DNA of 64,000 bases from positions 1,464,553 through 1,528,552 of the forward strand of contig GG745329.1 in assembly GCA_000151295.1 (NCBI GenBank). The letters run 5' to 3'. Below, in pieces: positions 43,564 to 55,046 of the stretch. Source of the stretch: Allomyces macrogynus ATCC 38327. Taxonomy: Eukaryota > Blastocladiomycota > Blastocladiomycetes > Blastocladiales > Blastocladiaceae. Under the pieces are notes generated by a model that was not told the origin of the DNA, did not search any database, and saw only the letters and a program-made list of their open reading frames with translations. Positions within the stretch are counted from its first letter, which is position 1, and every line of letters begins with the position of its first letter. A program made the translations under genes and the position numbers.

Positions 43564-46500
43564 ATGTCGCTGGCCGCGAAGCAGCAATTGACGGCCTTTT
43601 TCCGACCATCGGGCGAGGCGCTCCTCGGCGTCGTTCAACTCGTGCGCGACGAGGCCAGTATGTCATCTCTGTGGTCTTTGCTGTGAGATGAATGCGCCTT
43701 TGGCGATGTTCAGTTTCTGACCGGGATGTGTGCACGGCGTCGGCAGAGCGAGCGCGGGAAACGCGAGATGATCCACGATATTTGTGCATTACCGGTACAC
43801 AGATCTCGCCCGTGCTGTTGTTGAGACGTTGGAGCGCTCGTTGACGCGTCGATTGCTGGTCATTTCGGCACGCAGCAAAACGCAACGGCAAGGCCAAGCT
43901 CAACAAGGTCAAGTACAATGCGTCCAGTAACAGCTACTCGGTCACCAAGAGTCTCCTTCTCTCGGAATTGCAGGTCGTGGAGGTGATCGACGTACGTTTC
44001 TCTCCATCGTCTCGACGATGGTCGCAGTACGAGGCGAGCTGGGCGCTAACGCGGACGCTCGACTCCAGAGATCGACGTTTGTCACGGTGTTCAGCAAGCC
44101 GCAGACGTGGCAGTGCACCGACCCGCAGGCCAAGGACGAGTTCTTGACGACGCTCCTCAAGCTGACCAAAAAGAGCCCGCCCAAGCTCATCAATGTCGAC
44201 CAACTGCTCATGAAGGCATCGAACTGTACGGACTCACTGGTGCTCATATGGCTCGTTTCAACAAGCACTGACGCGAGCGCGCCCTTTTTACAGACGATCT
44301 GACGGCAGAGGGACGGAATACTGGCGATTCTGCGGCGCCTGCACCCAAAGGCGAGGATGCGGGTACGCGACCTTTTTTCCACCGTGAAACCCGGACGCCC
44401 ACTCTCAATCATGCCTCATCACTGATCCGTCGCGTTTTTTCTGCAATAGCCGCGACGGGCGGACTCGTCATGGCGCAGGAACTCGTCAACATTGACGAGC
44501 TGCTCAAGGACTTCAATTGGCGCGCTGGCACCGCCAACAACGCGGCAGCTCTGGAGCGAAAGCTTCAGCAAGAGTTGTCGCAGATTGAGTCGGTGCGCGA
44601 ACTGTTCCGAGTTTTCCTCGCGCAGCAACGAATCGGAATTGACCTGCCGCCTCCGTTTCCCAAAAACAGGAAAACATCAACGCCCTCATCGAGAGCACGG
44701 CGCGCACGCAGCTGATTTGCGCGCAGATCGACAAAGCTGTAGCCAAGCTCGACGCTATGAGCGCGTGGCTCGGCGAGTACACGACCGACCTGAACCGGAT
44801 CGGATCGCAAGTCACGTTTATTCAGGGCCGGAACCGCGCGCTCATCAACCAGGCCGCCAACCAGCAACTGCTCCGCGACGAGCTGGCCGCGTTCCTGCGC
44901 GCTCTGGCGCTGCCCGCGCACGTCGGTGACACGCTCGTTCACGCGCCGCTGGATAGCGGGCCCGCGGCGCTCGCGCGGATCGAGGAGGCCGCACAGGCCC
45001 TGCTTGCCGGGATGCAGGCGCAACTCGACCCGGACTTGCGCCACATGGCCGTGGTCCGCGAGCAGGCTGAGCACCGCACCGAGCTGTGCCAGGGGTTCAT
45101 TCAGCGGCTCGCCGGCCACCTGCGGTCGGCCATTTCCCTGCACGTTGATGCTTACTGCAGCGACAAGTCGCGGCTCGCCAAGCGCGGCCAGTTGCGTTTG
45201 CCAGCGCACGACGCGCTTGAAGAGGAGCTCGCGCGGTACCAGGGGCTCACGCGGTGGCTCTACGACGCGGACCTGACGTCCTACCAGGAACTCGTCTCGC
45301 ACTACCTCGTCGAGTGCGCGAAAGTCTACCGGATCGAGGTCAAGGAGCTGCTCGATGTATTGCGCACGCACCACCTGGCCAAACCGTCGGAGGAGGCTGA
45401 GTGGCTGTTTGGCGGCACTTCCAACTTGGCGCCGCCCGCATCGGCGCTCAACAAGAACTTGGCCGGGTCCAAGGCGGCGCTCTCGAACGTGCTGCACCGT
45501 GGGCACACGCGCAAGGAGAGCAGCATGAGTTCCGGATCCGGCGGCGCGAAGCCTACCGCGACGCTCACGCGCGGCAACACGATCACGGAGAGCTCCAACA
45601 ACTTGGCCGTGAGCTCCGAGGAGAAGCTCGACTTTGTGACGGTGCGCGTGTTTGATTTGAGCCCTGCCTGGTTGTCCACCGATCCTGACCTGTTGTTATT
45701 CTCGCAGGCGTTCACGCAAATCCTGCAATTGCTCATTCCGACCATGCTGCACGAGCAGACCTTTCTGGTCACCGTCTTTTCGCTCGAGCGCGCGGCGAGC
45801 ATGAACTCGCCCGAAAAGGTCAAGGATATGCTCGGGGTGCTCTTTGACGGTGTCGCCAAGGATCTCGACGCCCTCATCGACATTGGCCTGCGCGACGGAT
45901 CCACGTCGATTGCCATGCTCAACGTGGTCGAGCGGCACCTCGGCAAGGTCAAGCCGACCGAAATGTTTGTGTACGACTTGCTCTCGACGCTGCAAGCGCG
46001 GCTCAAGGGCGCGTGGTCGCGGTTTGTGGTACGTGCTCGGTTGAGAATGGCCACAATGCTGGAGCATCAACTCACATTCGTATCTCTGGAATGGATTCCA
46101 GGACCATCAAGTGCACGCGATTCAGGAGAGCAAAATGTCCAAGAAGAAGTCGGGGCTTTTGTCGTTTGTTCGCACCCTGCCGGTACGCGTCGTGGACCTT
46201 TCGCAACTCAACCGCTCGCGCTGTTTGCTCACCTCGCATCTTCTATTCAGAACTTCATCGAGCATATGGAGGACAGTGTCGAGTCGCCGCCACCATCGGT
46301 TCGCGCGCTCTTGAACCAGGGCTACGAGCAACTCGTCAAGCTCGTCGTGCATAGCATCGAGTCGATTCCGGCGATCGACGACGACGTGCTGATCTTGGGT
46401 ATGGTTACTGCGACCCTCGACGAAACCGAACCATGTCGTGCAGGTCGAACACTAACGTTTTTCTCCATGGACCTGCAGAAAACACCATGTACCTGACGAC

Positions 46501-47020
46501 CGAGCTCGCGCCCCTCCTCGACCCGACCACCGGCATCGCCTCCGCCGCGGCACCCGCCCTCACCGACCCACTCTCTCGTCTGGCCGACCTGACGCGGCGG
46601 CACCTCGACGCCTACACGCACTACCTGCTGCGCAAGGCCTTTGGCAAGCTCGTCGATTTCGTGCAGGGGATCGAGACGCTGCTCACGACGCAGGCGCCCG
46701 ACGAAGTCGTCTACCATCAGGCGTACACGCGCGCGACCGCCAAGAAACTGTTGGCGCAGTACCCGCCAAAGGAAGTGGCGAAATGCATCGAGTACATGTA
46801 CAAGAAGGTAACCAAGGCGCTCGACGACCCGGATCGTGTGTGGCCGCGGGTTGTTGACGAGGTCGAGGCGTTCCAGGCACGGGCCGCGCGGATGGTCGGG
46901 CGTGTGTACGGCGTGTCGGCGGTGCCAGCGGCGGATGGTGGGGCCGCGCTTGCGGATCCGATCCGCGTCGAGTTTACACTGGCCGACGTTCGCGCGGCGT
47001 GTGCGGCTGTGGGCAAGTGA
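43564..47020 (+). CDS. SEC3: Exocyst complex subunit SEC3/EXOC1
   Basis: Tethers secretory vesicles at sites of polarised growth by binding phosphoinositides and Rho GTPases. Nine exons (43564-43657, 43876-43991, 44069-44225, 44294-44362, 44450-44592, 44670-46028, 46102-46182, 46251-46398, 46479-47020) join with consistent phases into 902 residues. The N-terminal part is the SEC3 PH-like domain: KAKLNKVKYNASSNSYSVTK, LLLSELQVVEVID, SKPQTWQCTDPQAKDEFLTT and LLKLTKKSPPKLINVDQLL. The coiled-coil core follows (ENINALIESTARTQLICAQI, QVTFIQGRNRALINQAANQQ). The helical C-terminal region includes WLYDADLTSYQELVSHYLVE, FVDHQVHAIQESKMSKKKSG and LVDFVQGIETLL. The first intron (218 nt) is longer than the rest (68-80 nt). 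Family assignment rests on the PH region and coiled-coil core. Confidence 0.85.
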
Positions 47021-47507
47021 TCAGCGAGCGCTGTGATTGGTTGAAAGCAATCATTGGAGGTTCTTTGTTCTTGCCTTCCTGTTGAACCAGCTGCAAAGAT
47101 ACCGATGACAGGAAACGCAATGTTACTCAAAGACTCACAGGAAAACAACGAAACAACAGCAGAACATGGAAAGGGAAGGAACAGGAACCGAAAACACCAA
47201 ACCAAACTAGAAAAAAGTGACCCAAGAACGACAAAACCAGAAAAGAAACCCAACGCCAAACTTTCCCAAACGATATGTGCAAAGGAGGGGCGACACGCAC
47301 ACGAAAATCCCAACGAAGCGGCGAGGCGCGGAGGTCTGGCCAAACCCTGCGCGCCTGCGCGACAGATGCTTGAGGCTTTCAGGAACATGGGCACCGCGAG
47401 GGAAGAAGGAGATGAAGGAAGAAAGGACGAAAGCACAAAGGCATCTTACACCCAAAAATCGCGAACAAGCGAACAATCGAATCGTGGCGCATTGCCGGCG
47501 GCGGCGC
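47021..47507. other. Convergent 3' flanks of SEC3 and NOT1
   Basis: About 490 bases, unusually A-rich on the plus strand (47100-47300, many AAC/GAAA runs), consistent with two transcript ends. No gene was seen. Confidence 0.4.
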
Positions 47508-50500
47508 TCAATGGTGGTTGACGCTCCGCGAGACCCCCTCAAACAGCCGCTCCAAATCGGGCGCGCACCGCGTGAACCCGTGCGTCCAGAAGGCGTACTG
47601 CGGGTCGCGGATCAGCTCAATAAACGTGACCAACAACCCCCACGGGTGCGGCCGGTTCACAATCAGCCGCTCGAGCAAGACGCGCGTGATCTGTTCCTGC
47701 ACAGCCTCGGCGACCGCGCCGTCGCCCGGGTTCAGGAAGAGCGCCAGCATCAAACTTGAAAAGTACCGCGTGTGCGCGTTCGGGAACCGCAGGTGATTGG
47801 CCATCGCCGAGAGCACGTGGTGCCGGCCCTCCGAGTCGAGCTGCGTGAGCAAAGCCCGGAAAAAGTCGACGTGGCGAAGCTCGAGCAGCGCGGGCGGGGC
47901 CGCAACAGCTTGGTCGCCGTTGACGGTCACTTGGCCTTGGTGCGCGTCGGCCGCGACCTGCACGTCGGCGTGGCCTGCGAGCGTCACGATCACGCCAATC
48001 AGGGCGACGTGGTAGGCCGACCCGGTCACGTCATCGAGCGGGCCGTTGGGCGGGACGCGCACGGCGGCAGCAACGGCGGCCGCATCCCACGGTGCGGTCG
48101 GGTCAAGCCCGTGCGCGCGGACCTGAGCGTGCAAGCCCGCAACGTCCACGTTCGGAACCACCGCGACTTCGGGCAGAGCGGCCATGCGCAGCGTCGGGCT
48201 GAACGGGTCCGGCAGCCGCATCGCGCGTGGGAACGCCGACAGGACCAGGTTGCGCAGCTGCAGGCACGATGACGGGATGACAGCGCACAGCGCAAGTGCC
48301 TGTTCGCCAAGGAATTCCGGGAAGTCGTGCAGCAGGACGAGCAGCATGCGGAGCGTCCCGCGGTAGAGCACGCGCGCACCGTCATTGAGCCGGCCTTCTC
48401 GTAAGAACGGCACGAGGAACCGCAGGAGCGCCAGCAGGAGCCGCTGGAAGACAGGCCACCCGCGCTGGTCGTCGAGCAGGAGCAGCTTGGGCATGAGCTG
48501 GCGGTGCGCGAGAAGCGCGGCCCACCCGAACGTGAACCGCGGGACCATAGCTGGCTGCAGCGTGTGGAGCATGTCGCACAGCGCAAAGAGCATCGCCTCG
48601 TACTCGTCGGCCGGCTGCGGCCCACCCATCGTCGGCGTTGTGGCCGTGTCCTTGTCGGTCTTGGTGTCGCTGGCCTCGTCCTTGGGAATCGGCACGCAAA
48701 ACGCCTGCTCCTGTGCGTTCAGCTCATGGAAGAGCGACGCGATGAGCCGGAAATACGCGCGCTGGTCAAACGCCATCCCCTGCGACTCGTGCGCGCCGAC
48801 GAGGACGAGCGTGACAATCGCGAGAATTTTCTTGAAGAATGCGGGACGCGACGGCGTATCGGCGAGTGTGTTCTCGACGACTGCGGCCTCATCGCCTTCG
48901 GCTTGTCGCTGCGGCTGCTGTTGTTGCCGGTTGACGGCGGCCACGACAGCGTCCATCTTGACCAGGTCGGCCGACTCCGAGGACGTCCCGTTCGGCATCT
49001 TCCCTTCCTCTTCGGCGGGCTCCTGCGGCTTGTACTTGACGAGCAGCACAATCAGCTTGGCGAGCGCGTCGACGGCCTGGTACGCTTCCACCAAACTCGG
49101 CGGCGGCGCCATGGTCACGGCCGTCGCCGCAGCCTTCGCCGCCGCCTTGGCGGCCGCCTCAACAGCGAGCTCCGTCCCGATCCGGAAAAACAGGGCAAAC
49201 GTATGGTCGTGCTTGAACACATCAAACGCGTGCATCTTGTGCACAAACGCCGCGTGCATCGGTTCCGTCGAATGCGGGTGCTGCACGAGCCGCACCCACT
49301 CGGCAAACGTGTACGCTAGCTGCTCCTTGAGGTGCACCATATCGGCTGCCGCACTGTCGCCGTTGATGTCGCCATTCTCGACCACGACGCCCGCCGCGCG
49401 CCGGCGCAGCATCTCAATCAGTTGCCCGACGTGCGGCGCGGCCTTGCGCGCCATCGCGAGCCGGTTCAAGACGTCGACCGTCTGGAACCAGTCGGTCTCG
49501 ACAGCGAGCGCGCGCGTGAGGGTATGTTCAATCAACTCGACGGCGAAATCGACGAGTTGCGCGACGCGCGGCGGCATCGCGTCGCCTCGGTACCCGGTCT
49601 CGATACTGCGCGCGAGCTGTGCGTCGACGTCAGGCACGGCCAAAACACCCGCGGCCACGAGCGCGACTGTCGGCGCGACCTGCACCTTCCGCTCGTCGTC
49701 CGCATACAACAGCCATTGCACGACCTCGCGTCCGACGCGCGGCGACAGCGCACAAAGATCGCGCAGGAGCGCCGCATACGCGTCGCGCGCAATCGGGAAA
49801 CTCGTTGCAAACAGCGGCTGAATGACTTTCGAGCAGAACATGAGCGTCAAGTCGTCGCGCGACGCCTGGCCTGCGGCGGCACCGGGCACGAGCGCGGGCA
49901 CTTGCCTCATCAAGTGCCGGACGTCGTGGTGTGCGGGCACGTCGGTCCATGCCGACTGCGGCGACTGCTGCCCGAGCGCGGCGAGGTGCGCGTCAATGTC
50001 GGCCATGACTTTGGTGAACCGGTCAACAGCCTGCTGCAGGGTCAAGTCTTCGGCAGGCGGCGCTGGCTGGGACTGGACCTGCGCTTGCTGCTGCTGCGGT
50101 CCAGACATCGTCGACGATCCCGGCGGGTGCGCTGACAACGGACTCTCAGTGGCATTCCCACTCGCGCCCCCACGTGCAGCCGCGGCCGCGGCAACTGCCA
50201 TCGCATGCGGCAATCTCGAATACTCGTCGTAAATCGCGAGCTGGTGCGGTGCGAGCCCACCGAGCTTGAGCCTGAGCGGGTCCGGTAACCCTGCAAGCCG
50301 GTTGCGGTACTCCGCCGTGGCCCCACCGCCGACGGACGCATCAAAGAACGGTTTGCCCACTTCGCGCGCCTGCATCCGCTTCGCGCAATGCGGCGCGAGC
50401 TGGTCGCGCATTTCCGGCGCGGCCTTATCCATGGCGGCGCGCTCGATCAGGTGGCACCCGAGATCGAGGTTATCGTTGACCACCATGAGGAGGAGCGGTT

Positions 50501-53500
50501 CCGAGACGACGTTTTCCGTGAGCCCGTTCTGCAGCAGCAGAGCACGGAGCTGCGACGCCATCGACAGCCGCAGCGGTTCCTTGGACGTGACGAGCGCGAG
50601 CGACCCGGCGAGGTGCTGCGCCATGGCGAGCGCGGCATGCCGGACCTTGGCCTCGTCGGGTTCCGTTGCGAAATCTTTGAGCACCAGCTCGCGTGTGGAA
50701 ATCCCGGCAATCGTGACGGACCGGTCGACGACCGGCGCCATGATCTCGCGAATCGCGCGCTCAAACGCGACGTGCACGAGCCGCTTCACGCCAGGTTGCG
50801 CCGTGAACAGCGGGATCGCCGGGTTGAAGACAAGGTACGACGCGAGGTTGTGCAGGTTCACGTGCGCGGAGGGGTGCGCGACCGCGGCCGCGGTGGCAGC
50901 CGGAGCAGCGGGTGGCGCGGGCGACGCCGAGTTCGCGGGCGCACCCAGCGCGGCCGCCAAGTGCGGCGGCAAGGTGTCGCCGCCCACGGCACCTGGGGGT
51001 GCCGCGAGTCCCGGCGTGACACTGGCACCGGGCACGGTCGGCATGGCTACGGGCCCGAACCCCGCAGCCGCGACGGCGGCCGCAGCGAGTTCCGCGGGCG
51101 ACCGGCGCGTCTTGAGCAACGACGACGGCTTGACATCGGCAATCTCGACGCTCAAGTTCTTGCACAGTACTTCAATCTCAAATTTGAGGTTGAGCTTGAT
51201 GTCGGCCTCGTGGTAGAGCTCCACGAGCAATGCCAAAACGGCCATGAGCCACGGGTTCGGCGGCAAGAACACCTTCGAGTGCTTGGCCTGTTCGAGAATC
51301 TTGCACACGAACGGGACCACGACCATGAGCCGACCCTGGTCGTACCCTTCGAGCAGCAGCGGCTTGACCGCCAAGTGCTTGTGCTTGATGGGTACGTTGC
51401 GCGCGAGCGTCAACCCACCGAGCCACGTGCCGACATTTTTCAGTTTCGCGCGCTCAATCGACGACTCGACAGTGCGTTCCGAATTGAGCACGGCGTCAGC
51501 GAGCCGGTAGGTCTCGTAGAGCACGCACTGGTCGAGCAGCGGCGCGGCCCACGTCTTGAGCAGCGTCGCGTAGAGCGGCTGGTTGTTGGGCTCGATCGCG
51601 GCGCGGCCCGTGACGAGGTACTCAGCAAACCACCGGTAGTAAGCCGGATCGCTCAGCAAATCAGCCGCGTCGCGCGTGCGGTCGGCGACGTTGCCCGTCG
51701 ACAAGTTGTTGACAATGAACAGCAACTTGTCCTTGATCGCCGACGGCGGGACGAGCACGCCCGATGGCGCGTCGGCCGTGACCGAGGCCTCACCGTCCGC
51801 GGGCACCGTGGGCACGGCAGCAATCAAGTCCGAATCGACCTGCAACGACCGGAACGTCTTGGATGGCAATCTGGCCTCGACCAACTGCACCATTTCCGGC
51901 GCGTGCTGCATGAGCGACGGCAGCACGACGAGCTGTTTCGCAAACTCCGGGAACTCGTGCGCGCGGTGAACAAACTGGCCGAGCGTACGGAACCCAAACC
52001 CAAACATCTTCGACTGAATCGGTTCCTGCAGGGCATCCAGGACCACCTGCAACGCCGCTTCGGTCATGGTCGCATCCGCCAACAAATCGTGCGCGATCAG
52101 CTGGCCCAAGAACAGCGCCGACAGGTAGAGGTTCCGTTCCGGGTAGGACGCGACAAACTTGGTCTCCTCCATGATCGTCGTGACCGCACACTGGTAAACG
52201 TCCTGCGCGGCCGGGTCGTGCGTGGCCGCCTTGAGCGCGGCCAAGTGCGCGAGAAAGTCTGGCAGCGCCAGCTCCGTCTTATAGTAGAGATCAAACAGCC
52301 GAATCACTTGATCCTCGACGTGCCGCATGAAACCCGACTCGGTCTTGGTCGCAACCGCGAGCGCGGCAATCGCCTCAGCGACATCCGCAGGCAAGGACGC
52401 GGCCTGTGCCGTGAGCGCCGCCATCAGAACCGCCGTGACTTCCGGCGATAACGGTGCCACCGCCGGCTGCTGCGCTCCCTCGGGCGCCGTCGAAGCGGGT
52501 GCGGCGAGCTTGGCCTGCAGGTACTCGACGGCGGCCGTCGCAAACGCAACGCGGTGGTCGCGAAACATATCCTGGACCCATTTCTCCAAGTGCAGGTACT
52601 CGCGGCGCGACGCGAGCGCAGCCAAGTCGAGCGTGAACGCAAACGGCGCGCGCGTAAGTACTTCGCCCAAGGCCTTGAGGTCGTGAATCACGTCCAGGAG
52701 ACGACCCAGCCGCGCCGGGTCCTCGGCGTGCAGCTCGACCATGCGCGTGATGACAACGGTCGGGTTCAGTGCCCAGAGCCGCGGAAGCACAAACGGCGCA
52801 GTGGGCCGCCCAAGCAAAAACTCGCCCGTAAGGACAGCGACACGGTCGGCGTGCACGGGGTCCCAGGGCGTTTCGAGCTGCACGAGCCCAAGCAAGAGCA
52901 GTTCCGGTGCCTGGACCGACGCGTTCACCAAAAACTGCGCGACGTCCGCGCGGCACGCGTCGTGGCGGAGCAAGTGCACAAAGGTCGCGAGCACATCGAG
53001 CGTATTCAATGCGCGGTTCGGCAGTGCCGTGATTGGCGCGCGCGCGGTGCCCGCGGCGGCAATCGCGAGTTCCTCGTTCGGGACAATGCGCGTCAGGTCC
53101 GGGTACTCGGCGAAATTGAGTGTGTCGGGTGGCGCTGAGACGGCCTGCGCGAGGAGCGTGTACTGTGCTACCGGGTGCCGCCACGGCTCAAAGAGCACGT
53201 GCACGGGGAACTTTTTAGTGCGCGTCGCCTTGCGGTGCGCGTCGACGAGCATCTTGAGCCCCACGAGATCGGTGATGCGCACGGTCGGCGAGTCGAGCGC
53301 GCGGATCGCCTGCGTCCAGTCGAGGTCGGGCGCGGTGGCGACGACGGCGTGCACGAACACGTCGAGGTCCCAGGTGGACCGGCGCGGACGCGCCTCAGCG
53401 ACGAGTGGGGTCCAGGGCGCAGCGACGGGCGCGTTCAGGTCCATGTTAGTGTGCGTCATGGCCATGACGCCGAGCGCGAGACCGACTGCGAGCGGGTCTT

Positions 53501-55046
53501 GCAATGCGGCCGTGGCGGCGGCGGGTGAGCCAAGGTGCGCGGCGAGCACGCGCAAAAACAGGTCAGGCGTGGCCAGGACATTGTACCCCGCCTTGCGCAA
53601 GAAATCGGCGACGATGTCGTGGTCCCCAGCGCTGGTGAACGGGGTGAAACGGGAGGAGTCAGCGACCGACGTGAATGGGTGATCTGAGGCGCAAGCGTGC
53701 ATTACGTACGCGGCGCCCCCGTGGGGCGAGCTGGACGACGCCATGCCGGCCAGCGTGGTCGACGACGGGCTCAGCGACGGTGCAGCGGCTGCCGGGGCGA
53801 GACGCGGATCGGCCGCGGCAGCGACGAGCCGGGCAACGTGCGCGTCGAGCAGCGCGGTTGCGGAGGCCGGGAGCGACGCGCGAAAGGCCGTGTACGCAGC
53901 GACGCGCTGGGCGGCGTGGTCAATGGCTAGCAACGTGAAAACGAGACTGTGAGCCAGGGAGCATGGCGCAACGGACAACAAACAAACTGGAAACGTACCG
54001 AGCGCACGCGGGTACGGCGCGTCAGCAGGTCCTGCGGCTTCGGCAACGAGCAGGGCCAGTACAAACCGCTCGTGCTCGGCAAGGACCGGGAGCGCGAGCA
54101 GCGCCTGCACAAACGCGGCCGCAGGTGGGGCACCCTCTCCGGCAATGGCAGCGGGGATCGCGTGGTCCGGCGCGGCGTTAGCGGCAGCCAAGACGCGCGG
54201 GAGCGCGTGTGCGAGCGCCGACCACCACGCGTCGTGGGCAGCAACGGCAACGGCGCGTCGAACAACGCCCGCGACAAGCGCAGCGGCCGGGTCGGTCTGA
54301 GCCTGTGGAGCACCGGCGAGCAGCAGGCGCAAGAGAACACCAAGCGTGTCGAGCGCGAGCGGCGCGTGCAGCTGAGCGCGGTCGGCGAGGTCGAGCACCG
54401 ACTCGCGCGCGTGCGCGGGCGAGGCCGGCTCAATGGGCGCGTGTTGCACGGCGCCCGGTGGCAGGAACCTGGGCGGCGGCGGCGGCGCGCTGAGCGTGGC
54501 GTCGTCGGCGCGCAGGGCCAGTGGCAGCAGCCGGGCCAGGAGGGCCAGCGGCACGGCCGACGGGGCGAGCGGGTGCGGCGGCAAAATGGTGTTGGGGTGG
54601 TGCAGCGCGGCGGGGTTGACGTGGCCCGAGGGCGGCGGCGGCGGTGGAGCGTGCGGCGGCGGCGGCAGAGGGAGCGCCACGGTGGAAGCGTGTGCAGAGA
54701 GCGGGAACGGCGGCCAGGGCCGGGTCAGGCCGTGCGGGGAAGCGTCGCGACCAGCCGTGTAGCGAGGGCGACGCGCGGCGGAAGCCGCGGGCTTGTGCGC
54801 GACGCGCAGAACAGGGGCCGGTTGGGCGCGGGCAGTCGAGTGCAGCAAGTGGCGGCGGCCGGTCGGGGCGGTGCAGCGCGCGTGCGTCGTGCGACCGATG
54901 TGCCGTCGGCGTCGTCGCTGTGGTCGTGCAGGCCAGGCCGGTGGTGTTCCGTGTCCACGGCGACGTGGTCGTTGCTCAGCTCGACAAGAACGCAGACGCG
55001 CTTCCCAGGCAGCGGCCGGCCCCCACCTGTGGGACCACCTGACCAT
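47508..55046 (-). CDS. NOT1: CCR4-NOT complex scaffold NOT1
   Basis: Scaffold of the cytoplasmic mRNA deadenylase complex. The frame is open over more than 7.5 kb, with one probable 72-nt intron (53927-53998) whose removal gives YPRALAIDHAAQRV. The first in-frame ATG is at 55046; the first 140 or so residues from it are Arg/Pro-rich and may not be coding, so the true start is uncertain and could lie on an upstream exon. Order seen: Leu/Ala-rich HEAT region; FGFGFRTLGQFV (about 51990); CAF1-binding MIF4G domain (about 51740-51120: LLFIVNNLSTGNV, PNNQPLYATLLKTW, NVGTWLGGLTLARN, VFLPPNPWLMAVLALLVELY); CAF40-binding DUF3819 region (about 50790-50520: LVHVAFERAIREIMAPVVDR, ISTRELVLKDFA); C-terminal NOT1 domain recruiting NOT2-NOT3 (DFPEFLGEQALALC, LRFPNAHTRYFSSLML, FWTHGFTRCAPDLERLFEGV). 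Predicted size is about 2,490 residues. Confidence 0.92.
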   Translation of the reverse strand: MVRWSHRWGPAAAWEARLRSCRAEQRPRRRGHGTPPAWPARPQRRRRRHIGRTTHARCTAPTGRRHLLHSTARAQPAPVLRVAHKPAASAARRPRYTAGRDASPHGLTRPWPPFPLSAHASTVALPLPPPPHAPPPPPPSGHVNPAALHHPNTILPPHPLAPSAVPLALLARLLPLALRADDATLSAPPPPPRFLPPGAVQHAPIEPASPAHARESVLDLADRAQLHAPLALDTLGVLLRLLLAGAPQAQTDPAAALVAGVVRRAVAVAAHDAWWSALAHALPRVLAAANAAPDHAIPAAIAGEGAPPAAAFVQALLALPVLAEHERFVLALLVAEAAGPADAPYPRALGTFPVCLLSVAPCSLAHSLVFTLLAIDHAAQRVAAYTAFRASLPASATALLDAHVARLVAAAADPRLAPAAAAPSLSPSSTTLAGMASSSSPHGGAAYVMHACASDHPFTSVADSSRFTPFTSAGDHDIVADFLRKAGYNVLATPDLFLRVLAAHLGSPAAATAALQDPLAVGLALGVMAMTHTNMDLNAPVAAPWTPLVAEARPRRSTWDLDVFVHAVVATAPDLDWTQAIRALDSPTVRITDLVGLKMLVDAHRKATRTKKFPVHVLFEPWRHPVAQYTLLAQAVSAPPDTLNFAEYPDLTRIVPNEELAIAAAGTARAPITALPNRALNTLDVLATFVHLLRHDACRADVAQFLVNASVQAPELLLLGLVQLETPWDPVHADRVAVLTGEFLLGRPTAPFVLPRLWALNPTVVITRMVELHAEDPARLGRLLDVIHDLKALGEVLTRAPFAFTLDLAALASRREYLHLEKWVQDMFRDHRVAFATAAVEYLQAKLAAPASTAPEGAQQPAVAPLSPEVTAVLMAALTAQAASLPADVAEAIAALAVATKTESGFMRHVEDQVIRLFDLYYKTELALPDFLAHLAALKAATHDPAAQDVYQCAVTTIMEETKFVASYPERNLYLSALFLGQLIAHDLLADATMTEAALQVVLDALQEPIQSKMFGFGFRTLGQFVHRAHEFPEFAKQLVVLPSLMQHAPEMVQLVEARLPSKTFRSLQVDSDLIAAVPTVPADGEASVTADAPSGVLVPPSAIKDKLLFIVNNLSTGNVADRTRDAADLLSDPAYYRWFAEYLVTGRAAIEPNNQPLYATLLKTWAAPLLDQCVLYETYRLADAVLNSERTVESSIERAKLKNVGTWLGGLTLARNVPIKHKHLAVKPLLLEGYDQGRLMVVVPFVCKILEQAKHSKVFLPPNPWLMAVLALLVELYHEADIKLNLKFEIEVLCKNLSVEIADVKPSSLLKTRRSPAELAAAAVAAAGFGPVAMPTVPGASVTPGLAAPPGAVGGDTLPPHLAAALGAPANSASPAPPAAPAATAAAVAHPSAHVNLHNLASYLVFNPAIPLFTAQPGVKRLVHVAFERAIREIMAPVVDRSVTIAGISTRELVLKDFATEPDEAKVRHAALAMAQHLAGSLALVTSKEPLRLSMASQLRALLLQNGLTENVVSEPLLLMVVNDNLDLGCHLIERAAMDKAAPEMRDQLAPHCAKRMQAREVGKPFFDASVGGGATAEYRNRLAGLPDPLRLKLGGLAPHQLAIYDEYSRLPHAMAVAAAAAARGGASGNATESPLSAHPPGSSTMSGPQQQQAQVQSQPAPPAEDLTLQQAVDRFTKVMADIDAHLAALGQQSPQSAWTDVPAHHDVRHLMRQVPALVPGAAAGQASRDDLTLMFCSKVIQPLFATSFPIARDAYAALLRDLCALSPRVGREVVQWLLYADDERKVQVAPTVALVAAGVLAVPDVDAQLARSIETGYRGDAMPPRVAQLVDFAVELIEHTLTRALAVETDWFQTVDVLNRLAMARKAAPHVGQLIEMLRRRAAGVVVENGDINGDSAAADMVHLKEQLAYTFAEWVRLVQHPHSTEPMHAAFVHKMHAFDVFKHDHTFALFFRIGTELAVEAAAKAAAKAAATAVTMAPPPSLVEAYQAVDALAKLIVLLVKYKPQEPAEEEGKMPNGTSSESADLVKMDAVVAAVNRQQQQPQRQAEGDEAAVVENTLADTPSRPAFFKKILAIVTLVLVGAHESQGMAFDQRAYFRLIASLFHELNAQEQAFCVPIPKDEASDTKTDKDTATTPTMGGPQPADEYEAMLFALCDMLHTLQPAMVPRFTFGWAALLAHRQLMPKLLLLDDQRGWPVFQRLLLALLRFLVPFLREGRLNDGARVLYRGTLRMLLVLLHDFPEFLGEQALALCAVIPSSCLQLRNLVLSAFPRAMRLPDPFSPTLRMAALPEVAVVPNVDVAGLHAQVRAHGLDPTAPWDAAAVAAAVRVPPNGPLDDVTGSAYHVALIGVIVTLAGHADVQVAADAHQGQVTVNGDQAVAAPPALLELRHVDFFRALLTQLDSEGRHHVLSAMANHLRFPNAHTRYFSSLMLALFLNPGDGAVAEAVQEQITRVLLERLIVNRPHPWGLLVTFIELIRDPQYAFWTHGFTRCAPDLERLFEGVSRSVNHH

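Noticed and set aside
53947..53998. 52-nt intron in NOT1 ending at cacag
   Set aside because: It would shift the frame and hit a stop; ending the intron at 53927 (72 nt) keeps the frame.
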